This document shows, piece after piece, positions 32,859 to 43,264 of a stretch of 64,000 nucleotides of DNA. The translations under genes and the position numbers were made by a program. Under the pieces are notes generated by a model, which was given only the letters and a program-made list of their open reading frames with translations, searched no databases and was not told the origin of the DNA. Positions within the stretch are counted from its first letter, which is position 1; each line of letters begins with the position of its first letter. The stretch comes from Phytophthora quininea (taxonomy: Eukaryota > Oomycota > Peronosporomycetes > Peronosporales > Peronosporaceae), in assembly GCA_011947345.1 (NCBI GenBank), contig JAAVTG010000586.1, forward strand, positions 496,001 through 560,000, written 5' to 3'.

Positions 32859-35800
32859 TCAATGCAACTGGGACAGCTCTTCGATCCGCAGCGTCAAGTC
32901 TTCCACCGTCACCGGATCCGTGCCTTCCAGCATCCCTTCGTTGTTAAGCTTGTCGACCACCTTTAACATCTGGGCTTTGGGCAGATCCAAGAAGCTTTCG
33001 ACCAAATCTCCGTCAATAAAGTTGCGCGCCTCAGACACAGATCGCCGGTTCTCAAACGTCCGCCACTCCTTGTGAGAGAAGCCGCCGACACCCTTCACCA
33101 CGTGGGTAAGTGCCTGTTGGACCCGAACTAGGAACGTGTACTGGTCTTTCGTTAATGGAAGGATCACGCCGATCATGCCACTGACGGTGCCGAAAAGCAT
33201 CGACTGGCTTTGGACGGTTGGCACAACAGGCGTCTTCTCGCCAACGTCGACCATTGCAGTGGAGCCGGCAGCGTTGGAGTTGCTGGCATTGGTCTGCATA
33301 ACCAGTGAGCCGTATCTGAAATGGTTTACAAACTCGCCTAGGTGGTATTCGCCAACGGTCTCCAGCCTACCACGTTCCTCATCGGACGCTGCGCCACTGT
33401 TTCGTTGCACAGTAAATAGATTGAAATCTGTCTCGCTGCCGATGTATGTGTCGTCGTCAATGATGCCCAGCGCAGACATCCAGTTGGAGTTGAGGTCCTT
33501 CGCGATCTCTTCGATGCTCCCATCCAGTTGCTTGTAACTGAGCAACGAAATCGACTTCATCAGATCGCCGACCACTATAAAATCCCCTCGAGATTCCATG
33601 TAGAGCACCAAGGTGTGGCCGTAGTGACCGCATTCTGACACGAGTTCCTTCTCGTTGTCGGCAGTCTCACTCCATTTATACAACTGAGCCTTGCTGTTGA
33701 CACCCGCGAGCACCTTACCGTTGAAGGCGTTTAAGCAATACACAGCTCCCTTCACTTCCCTCTCCGTCACTAACTGAAGTTTTCTCTCGCCGTGGATTCC
33801 TGTCACGGCAAACACCAAAATGCGGCCTTGGTGCGGCTCTGCTTCCTCCTCGTGCACGTAGGCCGTGCCAACCACGAAATACGACGCGCTGGATGAGTCT
33901 CCCGCAAGCGGACACACGACGACCGAGCATGGGGTTTCAAATGCATCAAGTCGGTAGGAGTGCAGTACCTCGAATGTTTGATCGTCAAATAGCCGCACAA
34001 ACCCTTGGTCCACTTCCTCGCCTGTGTCATCCACTGTAAAGCTCAAAGTGAGCACGCCAAGTGTGTGTGATTCCGGGTCGTGAGCGATTCGGCGAGCCCA
34101 TTCATTGAGATGGAACGTCTGAATATGCAGCTTCTGAATGTCATCCACCGTGCCGATCGTCAGCTCTTCTTCGGATGACAGAGCGAGGCACTCTGGGAAA
34201 GATTCCGAGTCGAACGGACACATGACGTTCACCTCCTTGGAGTTGATGTTGGAGTACAGCAGCTTGTTGTTGTTCGAGTAAATAACAGTCGGGCGGTCAC
34301 ACGCAGCAAACACGTGCGTCATGTTCTTGGATCGGAACGTGGACAAAGAGAGCGGCTGCGACCCCAACGAGACACGCTTTCGTGTCCCAAGAGTTCCTTG
34401 CGCTGCATTCAGCTCAAAGTTCATCAAGCTGCCGTCTCCAAGTCCAACCAGCAGATAGTCTTTTCCTTCGAACGTGTTGCACAAGACTGACCGCGGGAGT
34501 AGATCGTTTCCTAAAGACTCCGTGGTTACCTTGTCCAACGTCGGCAATCGCAGCACAGAGATCGAGAAATTCGTCCACAGTCCAACGACACAAAACGACG
34601 TACGAAGCGAATTTGCTTCCCAATGAGTCGCAGATCCACCCATTGGAACGTCACCATCTGCGGATGCATTGGGGGCAAGCGGTGTAATATCAACGCACGC
34701 CACTTCATGCTCCATTGCAATCTGGTTCTTCTCCGCCACCTGGGAGTTCTCAATTTCGAGGTAGACCAGTTTGTTATTGCCCGTAGTAGCAACTACTACT
34801 TGTGTAGGATTCGCTGCCGCAACGGTAATTCGTGATCCGGCTGGAGGCGACCACGTCGAGCTCAAGGAGAATGTGCTACAGTTGATGAGACGCACCTCTG
34901 ATTCCGTCACCTGTAGCCACATATCTCCAAGCACGTTCCGGCACAAAAGTGTCTTGACATTTGTAAACGCCGGGATCTCTTTCTCCTCCATCTCATCGTC
35001 GTCGCCGATCGCTAGAATGCGGATTTCGTTCACATAACTCTGCAGCAAATACTTGTCGTGCTCCGACGCAAAACTCTCGCGTAGCGCCCACATGCCCTTA
35101 ATTCCAGGGAGTTCCGCACTGGCCTGCTCGTTAATGCCAATCCCATTGCGGATCACACGTAGCGATCCATCTTTATCGGCTCCACTGCAGGTCACAATCT
35201 GGCCTTGCCCCTGGCGATCAAGGTCCATCACACAAAAGTCGATAATGGGACCAATATTCACGTACGTGTCCAGCACCTCAACGTACGACCCGTGCTCGTC
35301 TCGATCTGGGTTCAGCTTGATCAGCTGCGAGTCTCCAAACGTACTGCCAATAAACACGACTCCGTTGTCCAAGTAGGACAAGCAGGACGCGATGCTCGTC
35401 TCCCCGAGCACTTCCAGATGCACGCCACTTACGTCCTTCCCTGTATGCTCCAGCGCAACGACCGACAGTGTGCCATACTGGTCTGCCAGCAAGAACCTCG
35501 AGCCGTCCTTATCCACTGCGCCATAGACCTGGATCACTGTGCTTTGCATGGGGATGGCATGGAACGTGCTGCCGTCATGGTACACGATGGTCTGGTTGGA
35601 CACAATGAGCACGCCTCCACAGGGAGCGGGCACTGGGATCAGCAGACTCGCGCCTGCCTCGACGTTGGATTGGCTCCAGGGGCCTTCTGCAAAGTCCTTC
35701 TCCTTCATCAGGATGTGGTACGTCTTGATGTGCCGTGCCGACTTGTAGTCCTCGTACAACACACAGATCGTGGGCTTGTTGTACCCATGCAGGAACTTGA

Positions 35801-36295
35801 TGTCGATGACGCGGAGCTCGTCCAGTCGGATGTTGAACGTGTCTTTGAGGATGCCCTTGCTGCTGTCAATGGGGATCACTTTGAAGTAGCCTTCGTACAG
35901 GTTCATGCCGATGAGTCGGCCCTCTGGATCGATGTTACCGCTCGTGACGATCTCGCTGCTGCGTCCGATCGAGTCTCGAATGCTGCCATGGGCCTTGGTC
36001 ACCACCTGCTGGTTGGCAGCGTCGTAGGCCAATACGCAGAACTGGAAGCGCTGCGTGACAATGAAAAGCCAGTCCTGAGGCTCGTTGGCGGCCCTGAACG
36101 TCTCGAAGATGGCGATGCGTCCGTAGAGATTGATATCGTGCTGGGGGTCAGCCCCTCGGGCGTGAGCAGGTGGATCTCGAAGCGCGTGCTCTTGGCCAGC
36201 AGCAGGTTGGTGTCGTTGGGGCCTGTGAACACCGCCGTGAGCGAGTGCGTCACGCTCGTGGGCTTCTGTGCCGTCGCCACGTAGTTGTAGGCCAT
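32859..36295 (-). CDS. DDB1: DNA damage-binding protein 1 (DDB1), CUL4 adaptor
   Basis: The ATG at 36295 gives [19 protein letters not shown], matching the conserved DDB1 start. Further blocks agree across the length: THLL-type strand [51 protein letters not shown], and the C-terminal helical domain ending [15 protein letters not shown]. Total length ~1145 residues equals the usual ~1140. DDB1 has three beta-propellers and links substrate receptors (DCAFs) to the CUL4-RBX1 ubiquitin ligase, in DNA repair and general protein turnover. No introns are seen. One frame change lies at the five-base G run 36143-36147 (minus-strand C run); one added base restores the frame. The gene faces the HAD-like gene across a 116-base promoter. 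Confidence 0.95.
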
Positions 36296-36411
36296 GGCGA
36301 CGAAGGTCGGCTACCTGGCTGCTTGATGGGGAAAATCTCGATATTATTATATCGAGTTGGCTGTTATATATTGACCATAGATATAATACTTATATCGAGG
36401 TGGGCGAAGTG
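36296..36411. promoter_or_regulatory. Short divergent promoter between DDB1 and HAD-like gene
   Basis: Only 116 bases separate the two start codons. The stretch contains an 8-bp-arm palindrome at 36337-36356 (CTCGATAT, TATT, ATATCGAG), and the half-site TATATCGAG recurs at about 36391-36399. Shared control of both genes is plausible. The palindrome could bind a dimeric factor, but that is inference. Confidence 0.45.
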
Positions 36412-37755
36412 ATGAAGCTGGCCAAGGCGGCGGCGCAGCACCTCAAGGGCGTCGTGGTCGAGTACGACGTGCTATGCAGCACGCTACTGGGCAAATCCGC
36501 TGCGGAACAGGCAGAACAGCGGCGGAAGGTGGCCAAGAAGCAACAGCAGAAGGACACGAGCCTGGGGAAGACGCCGGCGGTGCAGTCGATGCTGGTGAGC
36601 GACGTGCGTGGGCTGCTTAAGGAGCTGAGCGAGGACTCGACAGGCAAGCCATGGGCAGTGAAGGATCGACTGCAGAGTACGCTGCAAGGACTGCCAGCGC
36701 AGAGTGAGTGGGGTCAATATGAAAGAGATATTGAGACTGGAAAGTGACAGGAGCTGTGTGACCCGTTCAGTTTTGGAGAGAGTGACGGGCTCGAAGGAGG
36801 AGGAGAAGAAGGCGGGCAAGTCGGAGGATGAAATTCATCTGGAGAAACAGTTGGAGTCTGCCACGGAGGAGCTGGAAAGGATCAAAAGCAGAAGATGGAG
36901 TCCAAGGAGAGCAGCAAGGCTTTTGAGGGGAAGACCAGCCAGATGGGGTCGCTGAGAGACAAATACTTGGACAAGATTAATAAGCTAAAGGAGAAGAAGA
37001 AGCAAGAAGGGAATACAGCAACCAGTGGGATGCAGAAGGTGGTGGGGACGACCACGTCTGCCGGACTCTCGACGTGGATCGTCAACGAGGGAGCAAACGA
37101 AGTGCTGGTAAGCATGGGCTTTCTTGAGGAAAGTCGGGCTAGATGGACTGACAGTACGTTGTAGAGCTACACCGATCTGCGTGGGCTTTTCAAGGCTGTG
37201 ATCCCTCCGGTAGACCCGCTGCAGCACGTAAGTCGACGTGCGTTTTGAGACGTGCCACGCAGAACTGACCTTGTGCTGTTCTGATCTATAGGACGAGTAC
37301 GAATTCTTCTCGAAGGAGGTAAGCCATGCTATGCCATTTGTATGTATGTGCAGTGTCTAACGATGCGCGCTGCACCTTGTAGATGGTAGGCCAATTCGAC
37401 ATGTTCGTGCCCAAGGAAGAGCAAGGCAAGTTCCCTGCCGCTGATCCAATCCTGCACATTTGTGAGACCCTGGGGTTGAAGCCAGCCGACGTGATGGTGC
37501 TGGCAAGACACGCACCGACCATTAGAGCAGCCAAGTGCGTTGTCTACATAGCTTCCGTCCAATGACCTGCTAATAGCGTTGTGTTGCAGAGCCGCTGGGA
37601 CCCACGTGGCCCACTACATGCCCGACCCAAAGGCCATCCCGAACCACACGGCGCACTACCACCTCAAACACCTGAGCGAGTTCCAGCACCTCGTCGAGGA
37701 CTTCAACGGCGTCTCCTACCGCGACAAGATCAAGATGGGCTCCATCGAGTTCTAA
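36412..37755 (+). CDS. Helical/coiled-coil protein with C-terminal HAD-like segment
   Basis: Exons: 36412-36703, 36771-37107, 37165-37227, 37292-37318, 37383-37534, 37590-37755. The ATG gives MKLAKAAAQHLKGVVVEYDV. The first ~220 residues are helical and lysine/glutamate-rich. A Thr/Ser linker follows, then a compact C-terminus: DEYEFFSKE, DPILHICETLGLKPADVMVL, IRAAKAAGTHVAHYMPD. This end resembles the last half of HAD-superfamily phosphatases, where LG--P--V-V-D is followed by A-AAG. The usual N-terminal DxDxT nucleophile motif was not found, so catalysis is doubtful. One missing A near 36880 shifts the frame in exon 2. A role cannot be assigned. Confidence 0.65.
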
Positions 37756-37868
37756 AACGGCAGTTGAAGTTGATGCAGTCATTTAGATCCATCTATCATA
37801 CCCCCAAATCCTTTTGCTATTCATTGATTAGTAAGCGAAATTGAGCGCTTCCAGCAGCATCAACGCGC

Positions 37869-38546
37869 ATGGGGAAGCCCGGGGACTGGTGCACGGACGG
37901 ACCTCCGTCGTCGCTGGACGTGCTAGTGCAGTGGCTGGTGCACCCCGGCAACTTCGGCCGCTGGCTTGAGCGACAGCAGCCGCTGCGGGACTTCGAGGAC
38001 GAGATCTACGAGCTGCTTCAGAGTCGCGGCCTGCACCGCAGTCGCTACAGCATCGGATCTAAGCTATCGGCAGTGGTGGCGCGCTTTCGAACGACCAAGA
38101 ACTGGCTCGTTCAAAGTGGAGTGACCGACGTCCCAATCGGCTCCAGTCTGGAGCGACTGGTGCTGCGGAAGTGTCCAGGTTTCTTTGAGCTGGACCCAGT
38201 ACTGAGCAACGCGCCCACGCTCACTCCAAAGCACTACCGAGCCGACCGGAACGACTCCTGCGCAGCTAAGACACACGATATGAAGACTCGCAGCGCGACG
38301 CTACAGCAGAGCGAGCTCTGTGAGACGAAGAAGCATAGGAGAAAGCAGCTGGTCTGGAGTGAGGACGCTGCGGAAAATGAGCTTGCGTTGCGTCTTGGAT
38401 GCAGCAGACCCGAGCGGAGAGAGTTGTTCCAGCTCGAGCTGCAAGTGAAGCGAGACCAGGCCACTTGTGTAAGAGCCAGATCGCGTAAGGAATTGTTCGA
38501 GCTGGGTATGTCCCGAAAGGATGTCGATCGGCTGCTGCCGCTGTGA
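37869..38546 (+). CDS. WL-PGN family protein A (intact)
   Basis: A 225-residue intronless ORF starts MGKPGDWCTDGPPSSLDV. The N-module is LDVLVQWLVHPGNFGRWLER followed by ~60 helical residues (EIYELLQSRGLHRSRYSI). A short linker with KCPGFFELDPVL comes next. A basic middle follows, then the C-terminal helix ARSRKELFELGMSRKDVDRL ending LPL. It is one of the two clean copies of the short A-E subtype and a good reference for the family. The N-module size and charge suggest nucleic-acid binding; the C-terminal helix may dimerise. Both are inference. Confidence 0.8.
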   Translation: MGKPGDWCTDGPPSSLDVLVQWLVHPGNFGRWLERQQPLRDFEDEIYELLQSRGLHRSRYSIGSKLSAVVARFRTTKNWLVQSGVTDVPIGSSLERLVLRKCPGFFELDPVLSNAPTLTPKHYRADRNDSCAAKTHDMKTRSATLQQSELCETKKHRRKQLVWSEDAAENELALRLGCSRPERRELFQLELQVKRDQATCVRARSRKELFELGMSRKDVDRLLPL

Positions 38547-38817
38547 ATCTCGCGGTGGTTTTGGCCAACGAATGAGTGCGCTGCTTCTTCATTCACTTCA
38601 CTACCTTTTTCGCCATGATCATGACCAGAAGTTTACGATAATCGGTCCAGTAAACACTCAGCGATCGAATTCAGAGATGTGTTCGACTGACATCGAAATC
38701 TCTGCCTGTACCTAATATCGACCGTTGATATCGATACCATCTGTGAATTGGATGATTATATTGAAAATGTTCACGGCAAGTGGGCCATGAGCACTCCCAA
38801 CCACGGCTTCAGTTGCT
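38547..38817. other. Intergenic
   Basis: No gene seen. It carries the 3' region of WL-PGN copy A and the promoter of the NmrA-like gene. Confidence 0.4.
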
Positions 38818-38831
38818 TCACAGTTCAATTT
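38818..38831 (+). promoter_or_regulatory. Oomycete initiator-like element of the NmrA-like gene
   Basis: TCACAGTTCAATTT lies 41 bases before the ATG at 38873 and matches the oomycete Inr pattern well. The likely transcription start is within it. Confidence 0.5.
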
Positions 38832-38872
38832 GCTTCCAACAGCTTAAGTCCACCACCACTCTTCCAGAGAAA

Positions 38873-39990
38873 ATGGCCACGTTCACCAAGTTCGCTATCA
38901 TCGGCGCAGGAGGCATCGGATCGGGTGTCGTCGATGGCCTGCTCGAGAAGAACGCCACTGTGACGATCCTAACGCGCGATGACACCAAGGTGGGGCCTGT
39001 GTTTGCTTTGAAACACTGATGTGTCGGCAATTAATCTAAGCCAGGCAAATTGTTATGGTTTAATTCTTGACAGGCTGAACTCCAGCCGTTCAAGGAGCGT
39101 GGCGCTACTCTCGTCAAGGTTGACTACGAGGACGAGAACTCGCTGAAGGCTGCTCTTGCTGGGAGCGAAGTCGCGTGAGTTGATGTCCCTGGCTGTTCAG
39201 TACACTTTCCTCTACTAATTTGTTTTATCCAAAGCTTCTGTTCTATCCACGCGTACCACCACGCCTTGCAGTTTGCGGTCGTTCGTGCCGCCAAAGCTGC
39301 TGGCATCGAGCTCTTCGTGCCGACTGAGGTGAGAATTCCGCCAATATTGCTCGAATTAACGCCTAATTAACTTTCTACGGATGCAAAATAGTTTGGCATG
39401 CCCGAGGAGGACGGCCCCAACATCACCAAGCAAAAGATCCGCGACCTGCTCAAGGAGCTCGATTTGCCGTATGTCCTCTTTCACAGTGGTCTGTGGGCCG
39501 AGTACGCACCGTTGTAAGTGCCGTCTTAGTGCCGCATCGTGTTATCATATTCGAGGTGCCAACCTTTTTCGTATTTCCTGACAGCGTCCTGGGCTTCAAA
39601 TTCAAGGAAGGTAAGGCGACTGTGATCGGAGACGGCACCGCCAAGATCAGCCTCGTGGCACGCTCCGACTTCGGCCGCTTCATCGTGCACGTGTTGCTGA
39701 CTGTGCCGAAGGAGTCTCTCAAGTGGTCTCGCTTCTCAATCGAGAGCGAGCGCATGTCCCCCAAGGATATTGCTGCTCTGGCCGAGAAGAAGCTCGGGAC
39801 GAAGATCGAGATCACCTTCACCGACTACGAGGAGAACAAGAAGAATTACGAGACGGACTTCATGGCCTACCTGACCACTCGCATCGCGGATGGCCGTCTG
39901 GTGACTGGGACGGAGCAAGAGGCCGCGGACACGGTGGCAAAGTTCTTCCCTGACTGGAACCCGACGCCGTTCGAGGTCTTCATCCAGTGA
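38873..39990 (+). CDS. NmrA-like NAD(P)-binding protein
   Basis: Five exons (38873-38989, 39074-39174, 39235-39328, 39392-39513, 39585-39990) join without any frame error. The N-terminus MATFTKFAIIGAGGIGSGVV carries the Rossmann GxxGxG motif, followed by LTRD, typical of NADP-preferring atypical short-chain dehydrogenases. Later segments (VDYEDENSLKAALAGSEVA, AAKAAGIELFVPTEFGM, LWAEYAPL) match NmrA/isoflavone-reductase-like proteins. These proteins sense NADP redox state or reduce small aromatic substrates. The active-site Lys of true isoflavone reductases was not confirmed, so a regulatory or an enzymatic role remains open. Its 3' end faces OYE copy 1, only 167 bases away. Confidence 0.85.
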
Positions 39991-40157
39991 GTCGGCAAAT
40001 GGGCACTCCACTAAGACGGTGTGATACCTCAGCAATAGAAAGCGGATTTTGTATTGCAACTACCTACGGTGTGTCATGCACATCCATGGCTTGTCAACAC
40101 TTCAACTGCTCACGTTGAAGTTGGGTACCCAACTTGTGGCACAGCTGAAGCAACAAC

Positions 40158-41279
40158 TTACTTGTCGGGTTGGTAGGCGGGGTAGTCGTTGTAGAACTTG
40201 CCGCCGAGCGCCGAGTTGTAGTACACCTCGTGGCCAGCCATGGGGTGCACCGGCCAGTCGTGCTGGAAGCGCTCGGCCAGGTCCGGGTTGGTGATGTACA
40301 AGCGGCCAAACCCGACCATATCGGCAGCCCCGCTGCGCACGACGCCCTCCGCGGTGTCCCGAGTGTAGTTGTTGTTGGCGATCACAGTCCCCTTGAACGC
40401 CGTCTTGGCGTCGAACGCCGTGAGCGAGCGACTCTTGTTGGAGAACTCTAAGTGAGAGCAGTCGCCATCCAGAACGGCCAGGTAGCCAATGTTCTTCTTG
40501 CCTAGCTCTGCCATCGTGTACATGAACATCTCGAAGTTGTCCTCGCTGCCCATGTCACCAAACGCGCCGTTGGGAGCCAGACGGACGCCGATGCGGTATG
40601 ACGGCCACACCGTCTTCACCGCGTCCACGATCTCCAGCAGGAACCGCGCGCGGTTCTCGAACGAGCCGCCGTACCGGTCCGTGCGCTTGTTGGAGGTCGA
40701 TTGCAGGAACTGGTCGATCAGGTAACCATTGGCAGCGTGCAGCTCGACGCCGTCGAATCCTGCCTTCTTGGCCAACTCAGCGCCGTGGCGGTAGTCCTCC
40801 ACGACACCAGCAACCTCCTCCGTCTCAAGCGCCCGTGGCGTCTCAAAGGTGGCCAATTCGTAGTTGGCGTCGCGGGTGTGACCGGTCCCGCAGCGAATCG
40901 CTGACGCCGACACCACGTCCTTCTTCAGGTTGAAGCTCGAGTGGCTCTGACGACCCATGTGCCACATCTGCATGAAGATCTTGCCACCCTTCTTGTGCAC
41001 GCGGTCGGTCACGCGTTTCCAGCCTTCGACATGGGCGTCTGTGTAGCAGGCAGCGGCATGGTACCAGCCGTAGCCCTGCTCGGAGATGGCAGTGCCTTCC
41101 GAGATGATGAGACCCGCACCAGCGCGTTGGTCGTAGTAGATCTCGTTGTTCTCGGAAGGTACTCGATCGGCGTTGGCGCGACCACGACTGAGCGGACCGA
41201 AGACGATGCGGTTCTTGAGCTCGAGGTTGTCGCCGAGCTTGATGGGCGTGAAGAACTTGTGGTTGGTGGTAGAGACCAT
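40158..41279 (-). CDS. Old yellow enzyme family flavin oxidoreductase, copy 1
   Basis: 373 residues, no intron, ATG at 41279 (MVSTTNHKFFTPIKLGDNL). OYE/12-oxophytodienoate-reductase landmarks are clear: MWHMGRQSHSSF, VELHAANGYLIDQFLQ with the substrate-binding His and Asn, the RTDRYGGSFENRARF signature, and DMVGFGRLYITNPDLAERF near the phosphate of FMN. The enzyme uses FMN and NADPH to reduce activated C=C bonds in enones, so detoxification or oxylipin turnover is likely. Positions 40171-41254 match copy 2 at 45460-46543 in inverted orientation, base for base wherever I compared them. Only the first ~8 codons after the start and the last few codons differ (this copy ends YQPDK). Confidence 0.93.
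   Translation of the reverse strand: MVSTTNHKFFTPIKLGDNLELKNRIVFGPLSRGRANADRVPSENNEIYYDQRAGAGLIISEGTAISEQGYGWYHAAACYTDAHVEGWKRVTDRVHKKGGKIFMQMWHMGRQSHSSFNLKKDVVSASAIRCGTGHTRDANYELATFETPRALETEEVAGVVEDYRHGAELAKKAGFDGVELHAANGYLIDQFLQSTSNKRTDRYGGSFENRARFLLEIVDAVKTVWPSYRIGVRLAPNGAFGDMGSEDNFEMFMYTMAELGKKNIGYLAVLDGDCSHLEFSNKSRSLTAFDAKTAFKGTVIANNNYTRDTAEGVVRSGAADMVGFGRLYITNPDLAERFQHDWPVHPMAGHEVYYNSALGGKFYNDYPAYQPDK
40171..41254 (-). repeat. Inverted near-identical repeat, arm 1 (OYE coding core)
   Basis: A 1084-base block mirrored by 45460-46543. The encoded proteins are identical over it, and the opposite-strand shadow ORFs are also identical, showing that silent positions match too. The sequence diverges abruptly at both ends. 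Confidence 0.9.
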
Positions 41280-41317
41280 CACGGCGAGATAAGACTTGTA
41301 GTTGTTAACCAGAGAGT

Positions 41318-41333
41318 TGAAATTGATAGTGAA
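41318..41333 (-). promoter_or_regulatory. Initiator-like element of OYE copy 1
   Basis: The minus strand reads TCACTATCAATTTCAA, an oomycete Inr-like sequence 39-54 bases before the ATG at 41279. Confidence 0.45.
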
Positions 41334-41383
41334 AAGCGTCGGAGCTGCTTCAGACTACAAGATAGGCGAAGAGGGAAATAATT

Positions 41384-41406
41384 TGTCAACACAAATGTCG
41401 TGTAAT
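41384..41406 (-). promoter_or_regulatory. 23-base block shared by both OYE promoters, copy 1
   Basis: The minus strand contains ATTACACGACATTTGTGTTG and three more matching bases, identical to 45214-45236 upstream of OYE copy 2, while the surrounding upstream DNA is not alike. It contains an imperfect palindrome (ACACGACATTTGTGT). It starts about 105 bases before the start codon here. It is a candidate activator site kept in both promoters. Confidence 0.5.
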
Positions 41407-41539
41407 CCGATTCACGACATGTGGTCTGCCTTACTCCACATGCAATCGATCCATGCCGAAGCCACCACGCACCAAGCTCCATTCAACCCGGTAAATAGGC
41501 AGTAGACGCTCTAAACGCGAGCGTCTTGCAAAATACTCC

Positions 41540-42309
41540 ATGGTTGTCAATCAAATTGAAGTTGGGTACCAAATATTCGGCACACACACGGATGCTAGTC
41601 GCCAAAGGTCAACATCGGAATTCACCAAGGCCAAATGGGACGAAGATGGTTCGTCTGAGGTGCTGGTGCAGTGGATGGCGACACCCGGGAACTTCAGAGG
41701 GTGGCAGCAGCGTGTTGACCCCAGCAAAACGTTCGAAGACGAGGTCTACGCGAAGCTTTTGCGTCGAGGTATCGCCTACCGCTCCCACACCAGCATCCGG
41801 AAGCACTTGCGGGTTATTGTGAAGCGGTTTGGCGGAGCCCAACAGAGATTGCATAAGATCAGAGTGAGCAGCGTCGACGCAAATAAGAATGCTGAGCTGC
41901 AAGCGCTGTGGCTCCGTCCCTGGTACCGAGAGCTCGCTCCAGTGCGTGCTGCGTGATGCCCCATCGCTCGAGCCAAACAAGTACACCAGTGTTCGAGCAG
42001 AAGCGAAGAGAACTGCGAGAAGACTCACCAAGACGAAGGGCACAGGGATATTGGAGCGGGTTGGATCCAAGCGGGAGGTGCGTGCTGATAGCGAGAACAC
42101 ATCCAAGAAGTCACGCTGGGAACAAGAGCGTGATGCAGATGTCTGGGATCGGTTTGCGCTAATTCGAGCCGCCCCGAGTGAGCTCTATGAGCTGAAGTTG
42201 CAAGTCGAGCGAGACCGACCAGGCAATTTGCGAGAGGGCGAGAACTCAAAAGGTCCTGTTGGAAATGGGAACCTCTCTCAAATATGTTGACCGCCGGCTG
42301 CCTTTGTGA
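41540..42309 (+). CDS. WL-PGN family protein B (two suspected frame errors)
   Basis: ATG at 41540. The N-module is SSEVLVQWMATPGNFRGWQQ followed by DEVYAKLLRRGIAYRSHTSI; LRPWYRELAPV marks the usual linker. The first ORF stops near 41956, but one added base continues into LRDAPSLEPNKY and a basic middle. A second missing base near 42223 (a GG pair) leads into AICERARTQKVLLEMG and YVDRRLPL. Both repairs restore the family pattern exactly, so the gene may be intact. It is transcribed away from OYE copy 1 and shares its 260-base upstream region. Confidence 0.6.
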
Positions 42310-42462
42310 CAATGGTGAAACTCGTGAACAATGGAGTCAAGACTTCTCGCGATGAAAATCTATCAGGAGAACGATACCAGTAAGTAAAAATGAGCGACAC
42401 CAGCAAAACGACAGTGTCTTATCGTCATAAGCAGGTCGAAATCTGCGTCCACCAGTCTGCTG

Positions 42463-43170
42463 TCATAGAGGCATGAGGCGATCGACGTCCTTGCGAGCAA
42501 CCCCCAAGTCCAACAGCTCCTTTCGCGCCTTCGCTCGCACGCAAATGGCCACGTCGCGTTTGACTTGCACTTCCAGCTGAAAGTATTCACGAAGCTCTTT
42601 GTCGCCCACTTCGAGTAGCGCCACGCGCTGGATGTCATTTTCAAAGCAGCCTTCATTCGGTTCGCGCCGTTTATTTTGCTTCGTTCCCGTCTTGTTAGGT
42701 TCGCTGAAAACCTTCCGTTTTGAGCCGACTTGATGCGGCTTGGGCTCCATTTCCTTGACAGCATTACTGTGGCCAATGAGTGTTTTCTCCATCTTCATTT
42801 CTAGCTCTTTCGATGGTCCGTCCCAAGCTGGAATCGTAGTTGGAGGTAGCGCCTGGTACCACGGACAAACCCGCAGCACCTTGAGCTCCACGCTCTTGTT
42901 GGTGTTAATGTCATGTACCCCACACCTCCGTAGAATCGAGTGCGCTTCGTTGAGTTGCTGCATCAAAGCCCACATCTTGTAGTTGATGCCTGGGCGAGAG
43001 CGATATGTGATCCCGTAGTTCTCGAGTGACCTGAAGATCTCGTCGACCAGCAACGTCTGGGGCTCCATCTTTCGCTGCCACCGCGCCAAGTTCCCAGGCG
43101 ATGCCAGCCACAGCACCAACACATCCAGCGAGGATGGCTCGCCATCCGCATCCCATCTAGGGGCTACCAT
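42463..43170 (-). CDS. WL-PGN family protein C (intact)
   Basis: ATG at 43170 gives MVAPRWDADGEPSSLDVLVL; an in-frame TTG at 43185 is not needed. The N-module WLASPGNLARWQRK is followed by DEIFRSLENYGITYRSRPGI, the VCPWYQALPP linker, a basic middle with candidate nuclear localisation (SKRKVFSEPNKTGTKQNKRR), and the C-terminal helix YFQLEVQVKRDVAICVRAKA then RKELLDLGVARKDVDRLMPL. About 235 residues, no frame error. It is convergent with copy B. The start WDADG is shared with copy E and partly with B and D, marking a local subfamily. Confidence 0.8.
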   Translation of the reverse strand: MVAPRWDADGEPSSLDVLVLWLASPGNLARWQRKMEPQTLLVDEIFRSLENYGITYRSRPGINYKMWALMQQLNEAHSILRRCGVHDINTNKSVELKVLRVCPWYQALPPTTIPAWDGPSKELEMKMEKTLIGHSNAVKEMEPKPHQVGSKRKVFSEPNKTGTKQNKRREPNEGCFENDIQRVALLEVGDKELREYFQLEVQVKRDVAICVRAKARKELLDLGVARKDVDRLMPL

Positions 43171-43264
43171 AGCGATGCGAGTCAATGCTTGTCAAATGTA
43201 CCGTCTGGACCTCCGATGTACCGAATCTACGGTACAAACGTATCTTGCACTTCAACTTGTAGAA

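Noticed and set aside
35205..36284. Plus-strand ORF of 359 codons opposite DDB1
   Set aside because: It is the antisense shadow of the strongly conserved DDB1 coding sequence.
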